64,000 nt of DNA from Panopea generosa (Eukaryota > Mollusca > Bivalvia > Adapedonta > Hiatellidae): contig CM055911.1 of assembly GCA_029582155.1 (NCBI GenBank), forward strand, positions 20,089,514-20,153,513, read 5' to 3'. Position 1 is the stretch's first letter. Each line of letters starts with the position of its first letter. The notes beneath the pieces are model-generated. The model did not search any database and was not told where the DNA came from. It saw nothing but the letters and a program-made list of their open reading frames with translations. Below are positions 24,418-36,196 of this stretch, one piece after another. Made by a program: the position numbers and the translations under genes.

Positions 24418-26619
24418 AAAGACGGCATGAACAGCATATAAGCGTTTTACTATTTATTTCTCAGGTAATCTATTTGTTTTTTTCTATCATAATAATGTAA
24501 TTAATAATATGTTGTTTATTTAACCAAACAAAATAAAATATAATTTAGATTGAAACAGTTTAATTCAAGAAATAATGTTTATTACAAATTGTGATTTTAT
24601 TTAAATAAAGCATACATTGTGTACTTGTTAATTATATTTCTATATATATAATATATATATTCGTGATCAATAAATGGACGGCATGAACATTATAAAAGCG
24701 TTTTACTATTTTTTTTTCTCAGGGCCGCACAAAGCGAGTTGAATGTAAAGGCGAATTACCAAGGAAGCAGGTTGGTTGCCTCGCAGTAACCGCACCGATA
24801 TAACACTGTTAAAATGGATGAGCTACCATAAATCTTCATGTTACATTGATGAAGATATATATGCGATATACAATGTATGACTTTATTATTCCGTTTGGAG
24901 ATGCGAACTTATATTATATCAAATTAAAACACGGGGAATCAAGTTTTACGACTTTTTACGCATCGATTCAATATTTGAACGTATCAACATACGGAAATAT
25001 TATTCTGGAAATATAATCCTTTGAACATCATATTTTTCATAAGAATAAAATTTCTTAAAAAAACATATTAGTATTGTTTTCTTTTGTTTTAAGCATACCG
25101 AACATTCCCTTTTCTTTTTTTTGTCATATACATGTATGAGTAAAAATACCTATTCTTATTTCATATGTATACATGTAACAGTCACGTTGATATAGAAATT
25201 TCAGAAATTAAATAAAGTGCAGTGAATCTATTTGACTACATAACTATGTTATAGCGCATGTATACCAGATTTAGAGACATTGTGTGATGTAAATTCAAGA
25301 CGCAATGTATCAAAATCAGACGTATATCATTGTGTTGGTGGTTAATTTACCACACAAAACGTTCTAGTTCTCAACCTTAGCATATGGACTCCGTAAAATA
25401 ACAGTTAACGGTTAGCTTAAGACTATTCAAACATAAATCAGACTATTTAAGCGCTGCCCCTATGTTCGGCTTGGAGTCGCATTGTTACAATACAAGTAAA
25501 TGTTATAGAGAACACGTTGTTCAGCTGATTACTTTAAATATGTATGATAGCTGTGCGCGTACTATTAGTATTTATCAATATTTACTTATAGTCCACAAGA
25601 TTATCTATTTCACGCGCTTCGTTACATGTTGTATAGCGTGAACTAGTTGTCTTATCGCGTAATGTACTCAGTACAATATAGTGGTATTGGTCAGTCAGTG
25701 CGCACGAGGTTAGTCGTGCGAGAGTTAATATATGCATAAAAAAGTGTCATCATATAATTTGTCATTCTACCAGACGATTATGTACATGTTACATCTAAAA
25801 CTCTTTGTAATTCATATTTGAATAAATTCACTTTCGTTTTTCACTTTGTAGAGCTTTTGCGGCATTTGCTTATTTGAATAATGTATACTTTAGAATGATT
25901 TGATGTAAACTGTTTATATATATATTTTTTGTACATGTATATTAAACCATATATCCACAAGGAATGGGACCTGGCTTTCAAGCGATCCTACGATAGACAG
26001 ACGGTTACAGGTTTCCAGAGGTTTTCCATACTGAAATTCACATGTTTTTATCAGAAAAGGTTAATCAGAAAAAAGAATTTAGTTTTGTCGTTGAAACGAC
26101 TTTTAACATAGAAAAGAGAGAAGATGTTGTTATTGATTAAAGTTTCGGTTTGAAGTTAGTGAATTACAAAACATTGTTTTTTTCTAACAATCTATAAAAT
26201 AGTAAAGTGTTTTGCTCTAGCATAACGTGGGTGCAGACAAAAGACGAAAGAGACAAAATAATCGAGTGCTAATGTACCAGATTGGTTTATAATGAGTACT
26301 TTTGTTTAATTTTCAACAATAGAAAAGATAGAGAAAATTCTATTATTTAAAGTTTAGTGAATTTACAATTTACAAAATGTATTTTCTTTACCCTGTTGTA
26401 TATCTAAGATTGCAATGTATTTCATCAAACCGCTCATCTTGTGATAACATATTGGTGTAATGTTGTTATTTATATCATAGGAGTGTAACAAAGACAAATC
26501 ACTGCGTGTGATGACATGATTACACATAGTTTTTTTACAACATATCTTATATATATGTAGTGTTGGACAATTTCAACGATTTTCATCTTTTACTTCAAAC
26601 ACATTTCCTTTGTTTACAG
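24418..26619. other. intron part with a 47-bp direct repeat, otherwise empty
   Basis: gacggcatgaacagcatata...cgttttactatttatttctcag (24421-24464) recurs at 24672-24721 about 250 bases on. A reverse-strand open frame at 24061-24372 (103 codons) just to the left has no recognisable family and is within chance length. The remainder up to gene A exon 9 is AT-rich with nothing seen. Confidence 0.45.
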
Positions 26620-26703
26620 CTCCATACATGGTCGATACAACTCCTAGGCGATCAACTGTCGTTCCTACAAGTTCAACCGTCAGCAGCAGTACCATGTATA
26701 TCG
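26620..26703 (+). CDS. gene A exon 9: short Ser/Thr linker
   Basis: The exon is 84 nt, phase 1-1, with acceptor ...ttgtttacag and donor atcg|GTAACA. The peptide contains DTTPRRSTVVPTSSTVSSST, a Ser/Thr/Pro-rich spacer with no cysteine. The phases match exon 8 upstream and the ShKT exon at 28162 downstream (junction codon GGA). Low-complexity content makes this less certain than the ShKT exons, but borders, phase and composition all agree. Confidence 0.65.
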
Positions 26704-27433
26704 GTAACATTTTATTGGCTCGTCTTTAATATAATACGATCGTATGATGGAATGGCGCTTTTCGGCCCATTTGATTTGTCAACCAGGATTTTGAAAGTCT
26801 AATTCAATTTAAAATATTTAAAGCTCAATGTTACCGCTTGCTTATAGATACGTATTCCAAGGACAAATTCTCTTTGATATTTATAAACCAAGAGAGCGTT
26901 CTTTTTCTGCACATAGCAACTTATTTAGTGTTTTTATTATTTCTCGCCATTTGAAACTATTGGAGTTTCTGTTTTACTCGAAAACAGAAACGCTGAGCCC
27001 ATTGGGAGATGGGATGATCAGATTTATTTTAACAGAGTCTTATAGTTACTTTTGTTTTTGGTTGCCTTTTTATACTGGCAATTGGTCATTTTACTGGATA
27101 TGAGATGTATTTAAGATTAGTTTGACTTAACATATACACATAGATGGCAAGATGGTCTTCTTTGTCATTTTGCCATGTCTGTTAGACAGCGTCTTTGATT
27201 ACTTTTGGTCTTACACTGAATGATTTACTAATATATGTATAAAATACACGTGGAATCTTTCACAATTTTTAAATAAAGTTGGCGTCATGTATATTGGCAG
27301 AACTACGATGCAAGTTGTTATGGACTTAAATGGACAATCACAATGTAGCGGCGTATGTGAATAAAGTCGTGAGGCTATGCTTTGACAGTTCATTGCGTTG
27401 AACTGAATCATTATGGGTTGTTTTTTTTTGGAT

Positions 27434-27656
27434 GTGGTTTAACGCCATGTTCAACACATTTCGTGTTGTATATGGCATATCCAGTTTAACTAGTGGAGGA
27501 ATACATAAGACTGAGTAGAACCACCGTCCTTCTGCAAGTTACGTGAAATTTCCTCACATCAAGTTTTTAGAGAGAGCGGGTCTCGAACTTACGACCTTAG
27601 TAGTGAGATGTAAGTGATCTTGAGACGGTGCTTAAGACCACTTGGCCACGGAGGCC
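27434..27656 (-). mobile_element. SINE family 2 copy, reverse strand
   Basis: The reverse complement reads ggcctccgtggccaagtggt at the head (A box) and a B-box-like gttcgagacc, then the body with gtgaggaaatttcacgtaac and the tail ggcgttaaaccacatc. It is nearly full length and lies in the intron between gene A exons 9 and 10. Confidence 0.8.
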
Positions 27657-28075
27657 ATCTGGACTGATTCATAATTCCTTCACTCATTAGTATTGGATGC
27701 TGATTTAAAACATGACATAGAACATGTCATTGGACCCATATTGAGAAACAGAGTTGCTTCTGCCTATCATGTTTGTCGAACAATGTATTGTGATGCACAA
27801 AAACCGAATAGAAAGCAGAATAAAAGGAATTGTCGTTCGTTCCAATGGCTTACATAAGTTTAACATGTTCGTACAAATCACAGATATATCAATAACTCAA
27901 GGCTATATCAAGTTCATAATTGTAATTTTATTTGCCAAGCTTACGAAAGTTTTTTATGATGATATTAATGAAACACTAAACCAACCTCGTCACCTATTTT
28001 TGTAAAATTAAATGTTTCGTGAGGAATTTCGATAATTTTTTCACAAAGTATAATAAGTCACACAGTCGGAAAAAA

Positions 28076-28131
28076 GCACACGAGATTAATTAATCGAAAT
28101 AAGCACATGAGATTAATTAATCGAAATATGA
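28076..28131 (+). repeat. 27-bp tandem duplication before ShKT exon 10
   Basis: agcacacgagattaattaat plus cgaaata is directly repeated as agcacatgagattaattaat plus cgaaata. Confidence 0.8.
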
Positions 28132-28161
28132 TATCTTAAAAGAATCTTGACCTTTTGGTAG

Positions 28162-28359
28162 GAACGTCCAACTGTACTGATGACCCGAATATCGAATGTA
28201 CCTCACCTGATATGATTGTACTTATATGCATGGACAAGAACTTATCTCGACAGTTTTGCCCACGTAGTTGTGGACTTTGCACACCAGGCACTGTGACAGA
28301 TCCCGTGGTACATACAGCTCAGACAGTTTCTCCTACGACAGCAGTTCATATTAGTACAG
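28162..28359 (+). CDS. gene A exon 10: ShKT domain 3 plus linker
   Basis: The exon is 198 nt, phase 1-1, with acceptor ...ttttggtag and donor acag|GTAACA. The ShKT domain has spacing 7-9-9-3-2 (CTDDPNIEC, then CPRSCGLC) and is followed in the same exon by a Thr/Val/Pro linker of about 25 residues. This differs from the upstream layout, where linker and domain are on separate exons. It is closely similar to exon 11. Confidence 0.9.
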
Positions 28360-28805
28360 GTAACATGTTACATCATTCAGCGATGCGCCTATTAAATACG
28401 CTTAGATAAATTAAATTATACTTATTAACCACGTTGACATTATTTCAAAAAATAAGTTTCATAAGCCATCTCGGTTTGATTAACGTTTGCATATGTCAGA
28501 AATTTTAAGTGACACTCTCCCATTAATCAAAGCTTGGATTAAAGGAGTCAATGCTATTGTTTGGAAGTGCATGACATATGAACGTATATATTAATAGTGT
28601 AAAATAAGTGAACGTCAACTGAAAGGGTTTGTGTAAGCGTTGCTTAGCATAGTTACATGTACGTTTTATTGCATAAATATTCAAGAAACAAAATAATTGA
28701 TTTTTTAATATATCTATATTGTTAATGCATTCTATTAACATCGTCGTCCTGTTTCTTTTTCATTATTTAGCACCAATATTCATGTAAGACACGTGTTGCA
28801 TTCTT

Positions 28806-28990
28806 AAAGGGAGTATATCAGGAAAACATCGCTATAAATGTTTTTAAAAATAAAATGATTACTAAAATGGATAAAAAAATCATGACTTAATTAAATCTGA
28901 ATGGTTTGGTATGTCTTCTCCACCAATACGTGGCAAAATCGAAACATAAATTGGAGTTGTAAATTTGAAAAGAAATCCCCTTTCTAAAAA
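28806..28990 (+). mobile_element. MITE family M4-like fragment
   Basis: ttaaagggagtatatcagga at 28806 is the family terminal sequence. The right terminus is not clear. It lies between gene A exons 10 and 11. Confidence 0.35.
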
Positions 28991-30341
28991 TAGGATTACT
29001 TAAATACTGTTTGGCGACTTTCGCATAGTCTTTCGGACTCTTTCTAAGATGAAACAATTGTTAGTACGTGTAAATCTGCATAACGGATCAAATCTAAATA
29101 GAAATGTTATCACGTGAGTCATTTTATACGTCACAAAATATGCTGCAATTTAAACGGGAAATCTATGTTAATCTAACCAAGGCAAGTAGCCCAAGTAAGG
29201 AATTTTATTTAATATATTATTTTGGCATGTGTAAATAAATATCCTTTTGGTAATACGGAGTCATTGAGTACGGTATATTAGAGAAAAAAAAGTATGTTTA
29301 AGCCAATTTCACAATTTTGAAAAATCCTGATTAATTTCTTTTACGCAGCATAAACGAATGATAGTGCCACATGATGCAAATCAGGGTCTCAATATATACT
29401 ATATCGCCTCTCGTTATTTTGGTTAAGGTCGTTGTAGCTGTGTATATTCGCCTACTTTCTACCATTTTAAACGTGTGCATGGAATGGATAATTATGATAA
29501 ACGTGTTTTATTGAAGCAGCGTACAAACATTCATAACAATTTCCGATTCACGATTAAATCACATCATTGCTGTCTGTTTCCTGGTAACTTTATATAAACT
29601 TTCATCAGTACCAAAGTACCACATGATCATTTTGGGAAAAACTATTTTAGCCAATTTCAATATTTTGAAAAATCCCGATCAATTCTGTTATACAAGCCAT
29701 TGCATTATGAATATATAATAAATTGTGATGTTGTTTTACTTCCTTGAACAAGATTGAGTTCCAAAGCAAACATTGAAGCATTTGTTCATGCGACTATGTA
29801 AATGGGTTATTGAATGAGATACATCACGAATGAAAGAACTCCATAATATCACATTCATAAAAGCTACAGTTGTTCTTTTTTTTGCACTATCGCTTGTTTT
29901 GATTGTTTCTTGTTATATTACGATTATATTAGATGAACGCATGGTAAAATTCACTGTTTTGCAGACGCTGTATTGTCTCACAGGTATATTAACCTTAGTT
30001 CATGTGTACAGTGCGCCTCATTGCAGTTTTAAGGTGATTGTGAGTTTTTTACAATTTACGGTCGAGGTAGTTCTGGACAGCTACACTAAGCATAAATAAA
30101 TAATGTGTCTTGCTCAGTGATGCCACTCATTGACGTGTCGGGGATTGAATCACTACCCGTCTGATCCTTTGTCCAATGATATACCAGTAGAACATATGAT
30201 CAACATCGCTAAATTTCTTTCAACAAGAAAGACACGAAAAATGACAATAGCAGTTAAAACAAGGATGTCGATACCGCTAACAAAATGTTTGATATTGAAA
30301 TCAGATGTTTTAACAAAATTTTGCACTATCTGTATCAATAG
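28991..30341. other. intron with a diverged internal duplication
   Basis: taagccaatttcacaatttt...gaaaaatcctgattaatt (about 29301) recurs as tagccaatttcaatattttg...aaaaatcccgatcaatt (about 29649), and each has a ccacatgat motif nearby, so a segment of about 100 bases or more appears twice. Nothing else is recognised. Confidence 0.45.
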
Positions 30342-30533
30342 GAATGTCCAACTGTAGTGATGATCCGAGTGTCGATTGTTCCTCGCCTGATATATTAGGT
30401 CTCCTATGTATGGACAAGATCCTTTCCCGACAGTATTGTCCTCGTAGTTGTGGACTTTGCTCGACAAGCACAGACCATGCGGTACATACAACTCCAAAAG
30501 TTTACTCATCGACATCATCCCATACTAACACAG
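30342..30533 (+). CDS. gene A exon 11: ShKT domain 4 plus linker
   Basis: The exon is 192 nt, phase 1-1, with acceptor ...tatcaatag and donor acag|GTACGA. The ShKT spacing is 7-9-9-3-2 (CSDDPSVDC, then CPRSCGLC), followed by a Ser/Thr-rich tail. It shares the CMDKxLSRQ(F/Y)CPRSCGLC block with exon 10, indicating tandem exon duplication. A reverse-strand open frame over it is a shadow. Confidence 0.9.
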
Positions 30534-31198
30534 GTACGAGTTGGTTTTATTTCATCATGCTTTTTGGTAATTCATATTCTTATATAACAATTGACGAATT
30601 TACATAAATAACACGATTCTTACTTTTTACGATCAGAGAGTGTTTTTCTTTATTTAACATCATTTATTAAACTTGTATATCGTCACTGTTTATCATTTTG
30701 GACGTTTCTGGTAAATACTCAATTTCAAGCAGAATTAGATTGACTTGAACTAGTTTCAGCTACATTAACATAGTTGAGTAAATATTAAAAAACACAAAAC
30801 ATGCAGGAACTTAAATGTATGTCGATTTAAGCAAAACATACTGAAACACACACCAACGTGCACATGTTAATGTTTCATATATTTTCTGAACGTACAGCTA
30901 AACGTTGATGAAACTCCACCAGTTCTTTTTAACATTAAAACGAACTGTGTCTTAATTAATTCATAGTATAGTGAAATATTACGTATAGCTTCGCTAGTCG
31001 AAAATTCCATGTAACTTATAACCGGCTTAGATGTTAATCTACTTTCTCGTTGATGTAGCGATTTCATTGGATGAGGAATTATGTCAACATCTATTGGTGG
31101 TCATGAATTCTATATAAAATAAAATTCGATTTTTTTAAATCTCAGCGATTTCATTGACTGAGAAATAAGTAGGACAGTATATAAGATTAATGTATCAG

Positions 31199-31396
31199 TT
31201 CCAGTACAAACAAACTGTTACGATCACCCATCGTACCAGTGTTCCTCGCCCGATTTGCGATTGATAATATGCGCGGACAAGGACATGTCCAGACTCTTCT
31301 GTCCAGTTAGCTGTGGAATCTGCTCGCCAAACACGAACAACGGGATACCCGCAACCCCGACATCGACTCCGGTAACAGAAGAAAATTTAAATAAAG
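31199..31396 (+). CDS. gene A exon 12: ShKT domain 5 plus linker
   Basis: The exon is 198 nt, phase 1-1, with donor aaag|GTAAGA. Two in-frame acceptors are six bases apart: ...gtatcag (exon from 31199) and ...ttccag (exon from 31205). The choice adds or removes two residues (Pro-Val). The ShKT spacing is 7-9-9-3-2 (CYDHPSYQC ... CPVSCGIC), followed by a linker with TPTSTPVTEE. It is a third member of the exon 10-11 duplication series, more diverged. Confidence 0.9.
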
Positions 31397-31472
31397 GTAA
31401 GACTTCTTATTACATGGCAGAAATGTATTCTATAGATTATTTGATTACGTAGCGTCACTGGAAGCTATCAAT

Positions 31473-31757
31473 GCCGGGCCCGAGTAGCTCAGTCGGTTAC
31501 GCGTCTGACTATCAATCCAGGGGTCTTGAGTTCGAATTCCCCGCCCGGCAACAGTCTCAATGATGATTGATATACGACATTTTGTCGCATTATCATTCGT
31601 CTCTCACCACTGATTCAAGTGGGAAAGTTATCAGTTACTTTCGGAGATGGGGTGTGCTCGAGTACTGGTTAATCCCAGTAAACAGTGGTTAGGTTAACTG
31701 ATCGTCTGTTAGTCCTCAATGGCATAAAAATGACCATAAATATTCAATCAATTATTC
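31473..31757 (+). mobile_element. SINE family 1, full-length copy with tRNA-like head
   Basis: The head has a perfect seven-base acceptor stem (GCCGGGC / GCCCGGC), A box TAGCTCAGTCGG and B box GAGTTCGAATTCC. The anticodon stem is poorly paired and a 200-bp SINE body follows, so it is not a functional tRNA gene. The near-identical flanks ggaagctatcaa and gaaagctattaa are a plausible target-site duplication. Confidence 0.85.
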
Positions 31758-32536
31758 AATGAAAGCTATTAAGCGCTAACAGCCGATTCAACCATATAAT
31801 CATAATGACCATAACAATTATAGATGTTTCTGATTATGTTGTCTGTAAAATATGAAATCAAATCCTTAATATATATATATATATTTAATGTATGTGACCT
31901 CTGGAATGTAAAGTGTAAACCTCCAACTGTATGTATAAAATTAAGTACAAGATTGCGACTCGAGTCAGCGTTTACTTTAAAATACAACTGGAAAATATGC
32001 AAATGAAGATTTAGCCTCTATATTCCGCCTTCTGAAAAATTATGATTTGTAGACGTTCTTTTTTTTCTCGATATTATTAGCGATTGCGATAAAAAGAACC
32101 GTATCAAATCGAACTGTTCATCATTAGTTTTAACTACAATATTGTATTGAACTAATGTTTAATCCCATGCGTGGTTTTCTTTCTAGACCAAGTTTTAAAT
32201 GAGATGTTGAAATTTCAGATGCTTAACAAGGGAGCAATAAAAGATTAAATAAAACATCATCATAAGCAAACTTGGTCTATATACTGTCTCAGAACTGATT
32301 GCGTACCGTCTGTTTGTACTCAATTTATAAGTATACGATTCCGTTCATTATTGAATGCTTATGTAAAAGTCTTAAGTCTGCAGATAATGACGCCGTACTT
32401 TAACTCAGTGCTGTTATAGTTTCTTGCACTTTGACACAAGGAACCTCATCCAATGTGAACATAAAAGAACAATACATCTTGAACCAGCTAGGGTATGTTA
32501 GGGGTGTTGCATATCGAATTACCTCTCACGAGCAAG

Positions 32537-32779
32537 GGGTGCGTTTCACAAAACAACTTACGACAAAAAATCGTCGTAAACGCAAACTAACAAATATTCA
32601 TATAATGTGAAATTTCCATCCAAATGAAGCCAAGATTGCTCAAATCATGCTGAAAGCTACATATTTTCTGAAAACACAATCATTTTAAATGTCATTCAAA
32701 ATTTGAACACACAAAGGAGATATCGTCAAATTGACTTACGTCGATTTTTATCTTAAGTTATTTTGTGAAACGCAGACCA
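32537..32779 (+). mobile_element. MITE family M2, complete copy
   Basis: The left end is ggtgcgtttcacaaaacaac and the right end, in reverse complement, is ggtctgcgtttcacaaaata. The interior matches the truncated copy at 15899-16107 (atgaagccaag, acacaatcattttaaatg, aaatttgaacacacaa). It lies 130 bases before gene A exon 13. Confidence 0.78.
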
Positions 32780-32911
32780 TACTATTTATAGATTCGACTC
32801 TTCATTTTCGTTTCCTGGTTGCGTTCTTCGTATGTGCTTCCTCTGTATTATTAAAAGTTATTATTTGAAGTTACATGCACATGTATAGCATTTGTAATTT
32901 ACAATTCACAG

Positions 32912-33022
32912 GTTCTTCATGTGACGATAAGCCTGGATATAACTGTGCATTAATAAAAGCGTTTGTTTGTCAAGACGTAAATAGGGTACAGCTTTGTGCA
33001 AAAACATGTAATATCTGTCAAG
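32912..33022 (+). CDS. gene A exon 13: ShKT domain 6 (divergent)
   Basis: The exon is 111 nt, phase 1-1, with acceptor ...caattcacag and donor caag|GTGTAG. Six cysteines are present but with spacing 7-7-8-3-2 (CDDKPGYNC, CAKTCNIC), shorter than the other five domains. The exon carries no linker. It is the last ShKT exon I can find. The donor (GTGTAG) is weaker than the others. Reading on through it would give a short hydrophobic stretch and then a stop at 33076, a possible alternative 3' end. Confidence 0.8.
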
Positions 33023-33439
33023 GTGTAGTAATATTAAATATTTTTTTAAAGATAAAGAATATTTGTAAGAACGCATAATAATATGGCATGCATACGTTTT
33101 ATGTTATTTTGATTTATGTTATTTAGAATCTGCTTTTTGCAAATTCAGTGTGTTAGTAAAGTATATACATACAAGGATGCTTTGTACATGTATGTGTTAA
33201 TTTACTTTTGTATACCGGATCTGGATTTCAGTTTTATGACCGGATATTGAAAATATAGCAAGGTCTCTTCGACTACATTGTTATCAAATGAAACATCATG
33301 ACATACATTGTGCCATATATTTTTAACGGATGTAGATCTACTTCAATTGGCCAAATATTCTCGTTTATAAACTGACCGCGGGGGATATACATTAATATAT
33401 ACCAGTTGCGGATGAAGCAACACCAACTACTCGGGGAGC

Positions 33440-34205
33440 CACAAACTACCTCTCCCACAAACTTAATTCCCCATAAACACACTCATACATAAACCCACTT
33501 CCCTACAAACCAATTTCCCCATAAGCTTACTCACCAACAAACCCACTCCACACACATCCATTCCCCCATAACACATTCTCCCACAAACACACTCTCCCAC
33601 AAATCCACTTCCCCATAATCACACTCACCCACACCCCTACACCGAATAAATCCACTCCCCCACAAACCAACTTCCTCACAAACCCACGTCCCAATAATCA
33701 CACTCCCCAACAAAACCACTTCTACAATAACCCACCTCCCAATAAACCCATTTCCCTATAAACACACTTACCCATAGACCAACTCACCTACACGAACCTA
33801 CTTCCCCATAAGCATACTTCCCTTTAAGCATATTCCCCCATAAACCCACTTCCCCATAGACTTGTTCCCTTACAAACTCATTCCCCTAAACCCACTTCCC
33901 CACAGACTTGTTCCCTTACAAACTCATTCCCCTAAACCCACTTCCCCACAGACTTGTTCCCCTACAAACTCATTCCCCTAAACCCACTTCCCCACAGACT
34001 TGTTCCCTTACAAACACATTCCCCTAAACCCACTTCCCCACAGACTTTTTCCCCTACAAACTCATTCCCCTAAACCCACTTCCCAAATAAACCCACTTCA
34101 CAATAAAAACAAATCGCAAACCTACTTCCCAACAAACCCAATTTCAAACCCACAAACACATTCAACCACAAATCCACTCCACCACACACACACAAACATA
34201 CTCCC
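33440..34205 (+). repeat. C/A-rich, G-poor tandem array with 46-bp core
   Basis: Short units of the type ccacttccccataaac fill the region. At 33848-34080 they settle into about five copies of a 46-bp unit containing acttccccacagacttgttc and ttacaaactcattcccctaa. The top strand has almost no G. It lies about 420 bases after gene A exon 13. Confidence 0.9.
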
Positions 34206-34928
34206 CATCGTTAAACTACTTGTCTTAATTATAATGTATACGTGTATTACTTATTTGGAATGACGAAACTCATTTAGTTTTATACTGAGATTAAAGTAAT
34301 GCTCATTTCTTAACATATATTGTTTTGCTTTATATATAATTACACATAAGCTAAAGGGTCCGGCCACAAATTTTAACAGCATTAATTACGGCCCTCAGTT
34401 ACTGCTTATTTGACTGATATTGGGTTGGGGCACGGGTGATAGGGGCGAGGGAGAGTAAGGGATAGTGAATGTTCTATTTTCACCATGTAAGCTATATTTC
34501 TTTTCAATTTTGAATTGTGTGCTTCGAATGTATCCATATATCCGACAGTTATGAGTGTTATTGTTCTCTTTGCAGGTTAAGTATGCATGATACGATTAAG
34601 CAGGCAATTAAAATACAACTATCGTGCTGTGCTCGTCTACGTGGTAATATGTTAAACAATAATACAGTAAATGAAACTATGTCGTCTCTCTTCTTCTTTA
34701 TTTTAGATTTTATTTTCTAATAATCAATTGATAGTATCAGTATTATTTTATCGTCCCGGCATATGCAGTCGGGAATTAGAGGTGGAGCAGCTCTCTTAAC
34801 AAACCGTTTAGATGTTAGTTAATATAAATCAAATAAGTTGTAATGCTGTACTATTAGGTTTGGGTTATCAATCGTGTTAGTTGTTGCGGGAAGTGGCAGT
34901 TGTTTGGCGAACGCTAAACCAAAACGGA

Positions 34929-34929
<1 letters not shown>

Positions 34930-34979
<50 letters not shown>
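34930..34979 (+). repeat. (GA)n microsatellite
   Basis: About 25 GA dinucleotides. Confidence 0.97.
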
Positions 34980-34982
<3 letters not shown>

Positions 34983-35433
34983 CTGATGTTATATGATGCC
35001 AAGAGGAAGACAGATTCTCGGATTATTATACATGTACACGTGCATATGCAAAAACTTAATGATTGAATATGTAATATGCATCCAGGACCTGATACATGAC
35101 GAACTGATTAATTGATCAATTATTGATTCATTCTTGTCATCACTAATATTGGACATTTGAACTACGCAGGTGTTGATAACTGTATTACAATTACAATGAT
35201 AAACATCGCAAAAATTATTAAACGAGCATACATATTATACACATTTTTGAGAAACACGCCTAGTAAAACGGAATTCGCCAAAATGTTATCGTTACAGAGA
35301 TGGGAAAAGGTGGTAAAACTATTTTCAACCTCACACGACAGTGAATTTTCCGACTTTGTTTAATGCCAAAAAGTGACGCGTTAAATAAACAATGATATAC
35401 TTTTCAGGTATTTCACATAATATTGATATGTAT

Positions 35434-35434
<1 letters not shown>

Positions 35435-35469
<35 letters not shown>
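35435..35469 (+). repeat. poly-A tract
   Basis: About 35 consecutive A. I find no retroposon body upstream that would make it a clear SINE or LINE tail. Confidence 0.9.
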
Positions 35470-35471
<2 letters not shown>

Positions 35472-36093
35472 GACCAGTTGACCTTACTCATTGAACACTA
35501 TATTCATTAGCAGGTACGTATAACATTTAACTATGTATTCAAACTATAAAAGAATAACTAGTATTTTCAAAAATACATTTTCGTAGCACAACTTCATTTT
35601 GCAGGTATGTTAATTATCATGACATGTGGTTCCATCAAGTCAATAAACGCTATCGATATCACAGTAATTGAAACCACAATAGCGACATTTGTATCGGCTA
35701 CTAAGCATATAGAATGTCAGCGTTTAAAGAGAAGTGATACAGCAGTTTCTATGCGACATATTTGACGAAGTATATTGAATTAGCTGAAACAGAAATATAA
35801 CACGGTTATATTTCTGTAACAGTTGAAAAAAAAAACGGTATCATATTAAATATTCACGAAGGTAGATTATATTTAGGGTCAAGGTCTGAAATATTTAAAC
35901 TATGTGTTCTTTGAATAAAGAAAAAAAAACTGTAGGAAATTATCTAAATAAATCCTTTGTTTGTCATAGTATGTCGATAGTTGCCAAATTATATTTTTAT
36001 AGTCACTGTATCTAAATTATTAAATGTGTTTACATGGTGTTAATTATATATACTATTATGTATTTTTAATTTTCGCGTACGCATGCCTTTCAT

Positions 36094-36094
36094 T

Positions 36095-36173
<79 letters not shown>

Positions 36174-36196
36174 GTATATATATATATATATATATT
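36094..36196 (+). repeat. (TA)n microsatellite
   Basis: About 50 TA dinucleotides with a few ttt and tg interruptions; self-complementary. Confidence 0.95.

Larger units (their letters stand above)
778..33022 (+). other. gene A span: signal peptide, three-finger module and six ShKT domains
   Basis: Thirteen exons can be chained without a stop: 880-931, 1179-1273, 4744-4812, 6702-6849, 11498-11587, 12750-12872, 17663-17875, 19515-19640, 26620-26703, 28162-28359, 30342-30533, 31199-31396 and 32912-33022. Their junction phases are 1, 0, 0, 1 and then 1 throughout. The visible product is about 566 residues: signal peptide, a 12-cysteine Ly6/uPAR-like module, then Thr/Ser/Pro linkers alternating with six ShKT domains. 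ShKT is a small three-disulfide fold found in many metazoan secreted and membrane proteins and in some enzymes, so a catalytic function is not implied. The product should be extracellular, and its linkers look suitable for O-glycosylation. No catalytic domain, membrane segment or stop codon is visible, so the 3' end is missing or lies past 33022. Ligand and role are unknown. Confidence 0.75.

Noticed and set aside
31473-31548. Functional tRNA gene
   Set aside because: The acceptor stem and A/B boxes are good, but the anticodon stem is poorly paired, a SINE body follows directly and there are related copies with the same body.
34578-34645. Segment after ...ctctttgcag as the linking exon between genes A and B
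   Set aside because: It is open only with a phase-2 start and ends in phase 1, the reverse of what a linking exon would need.
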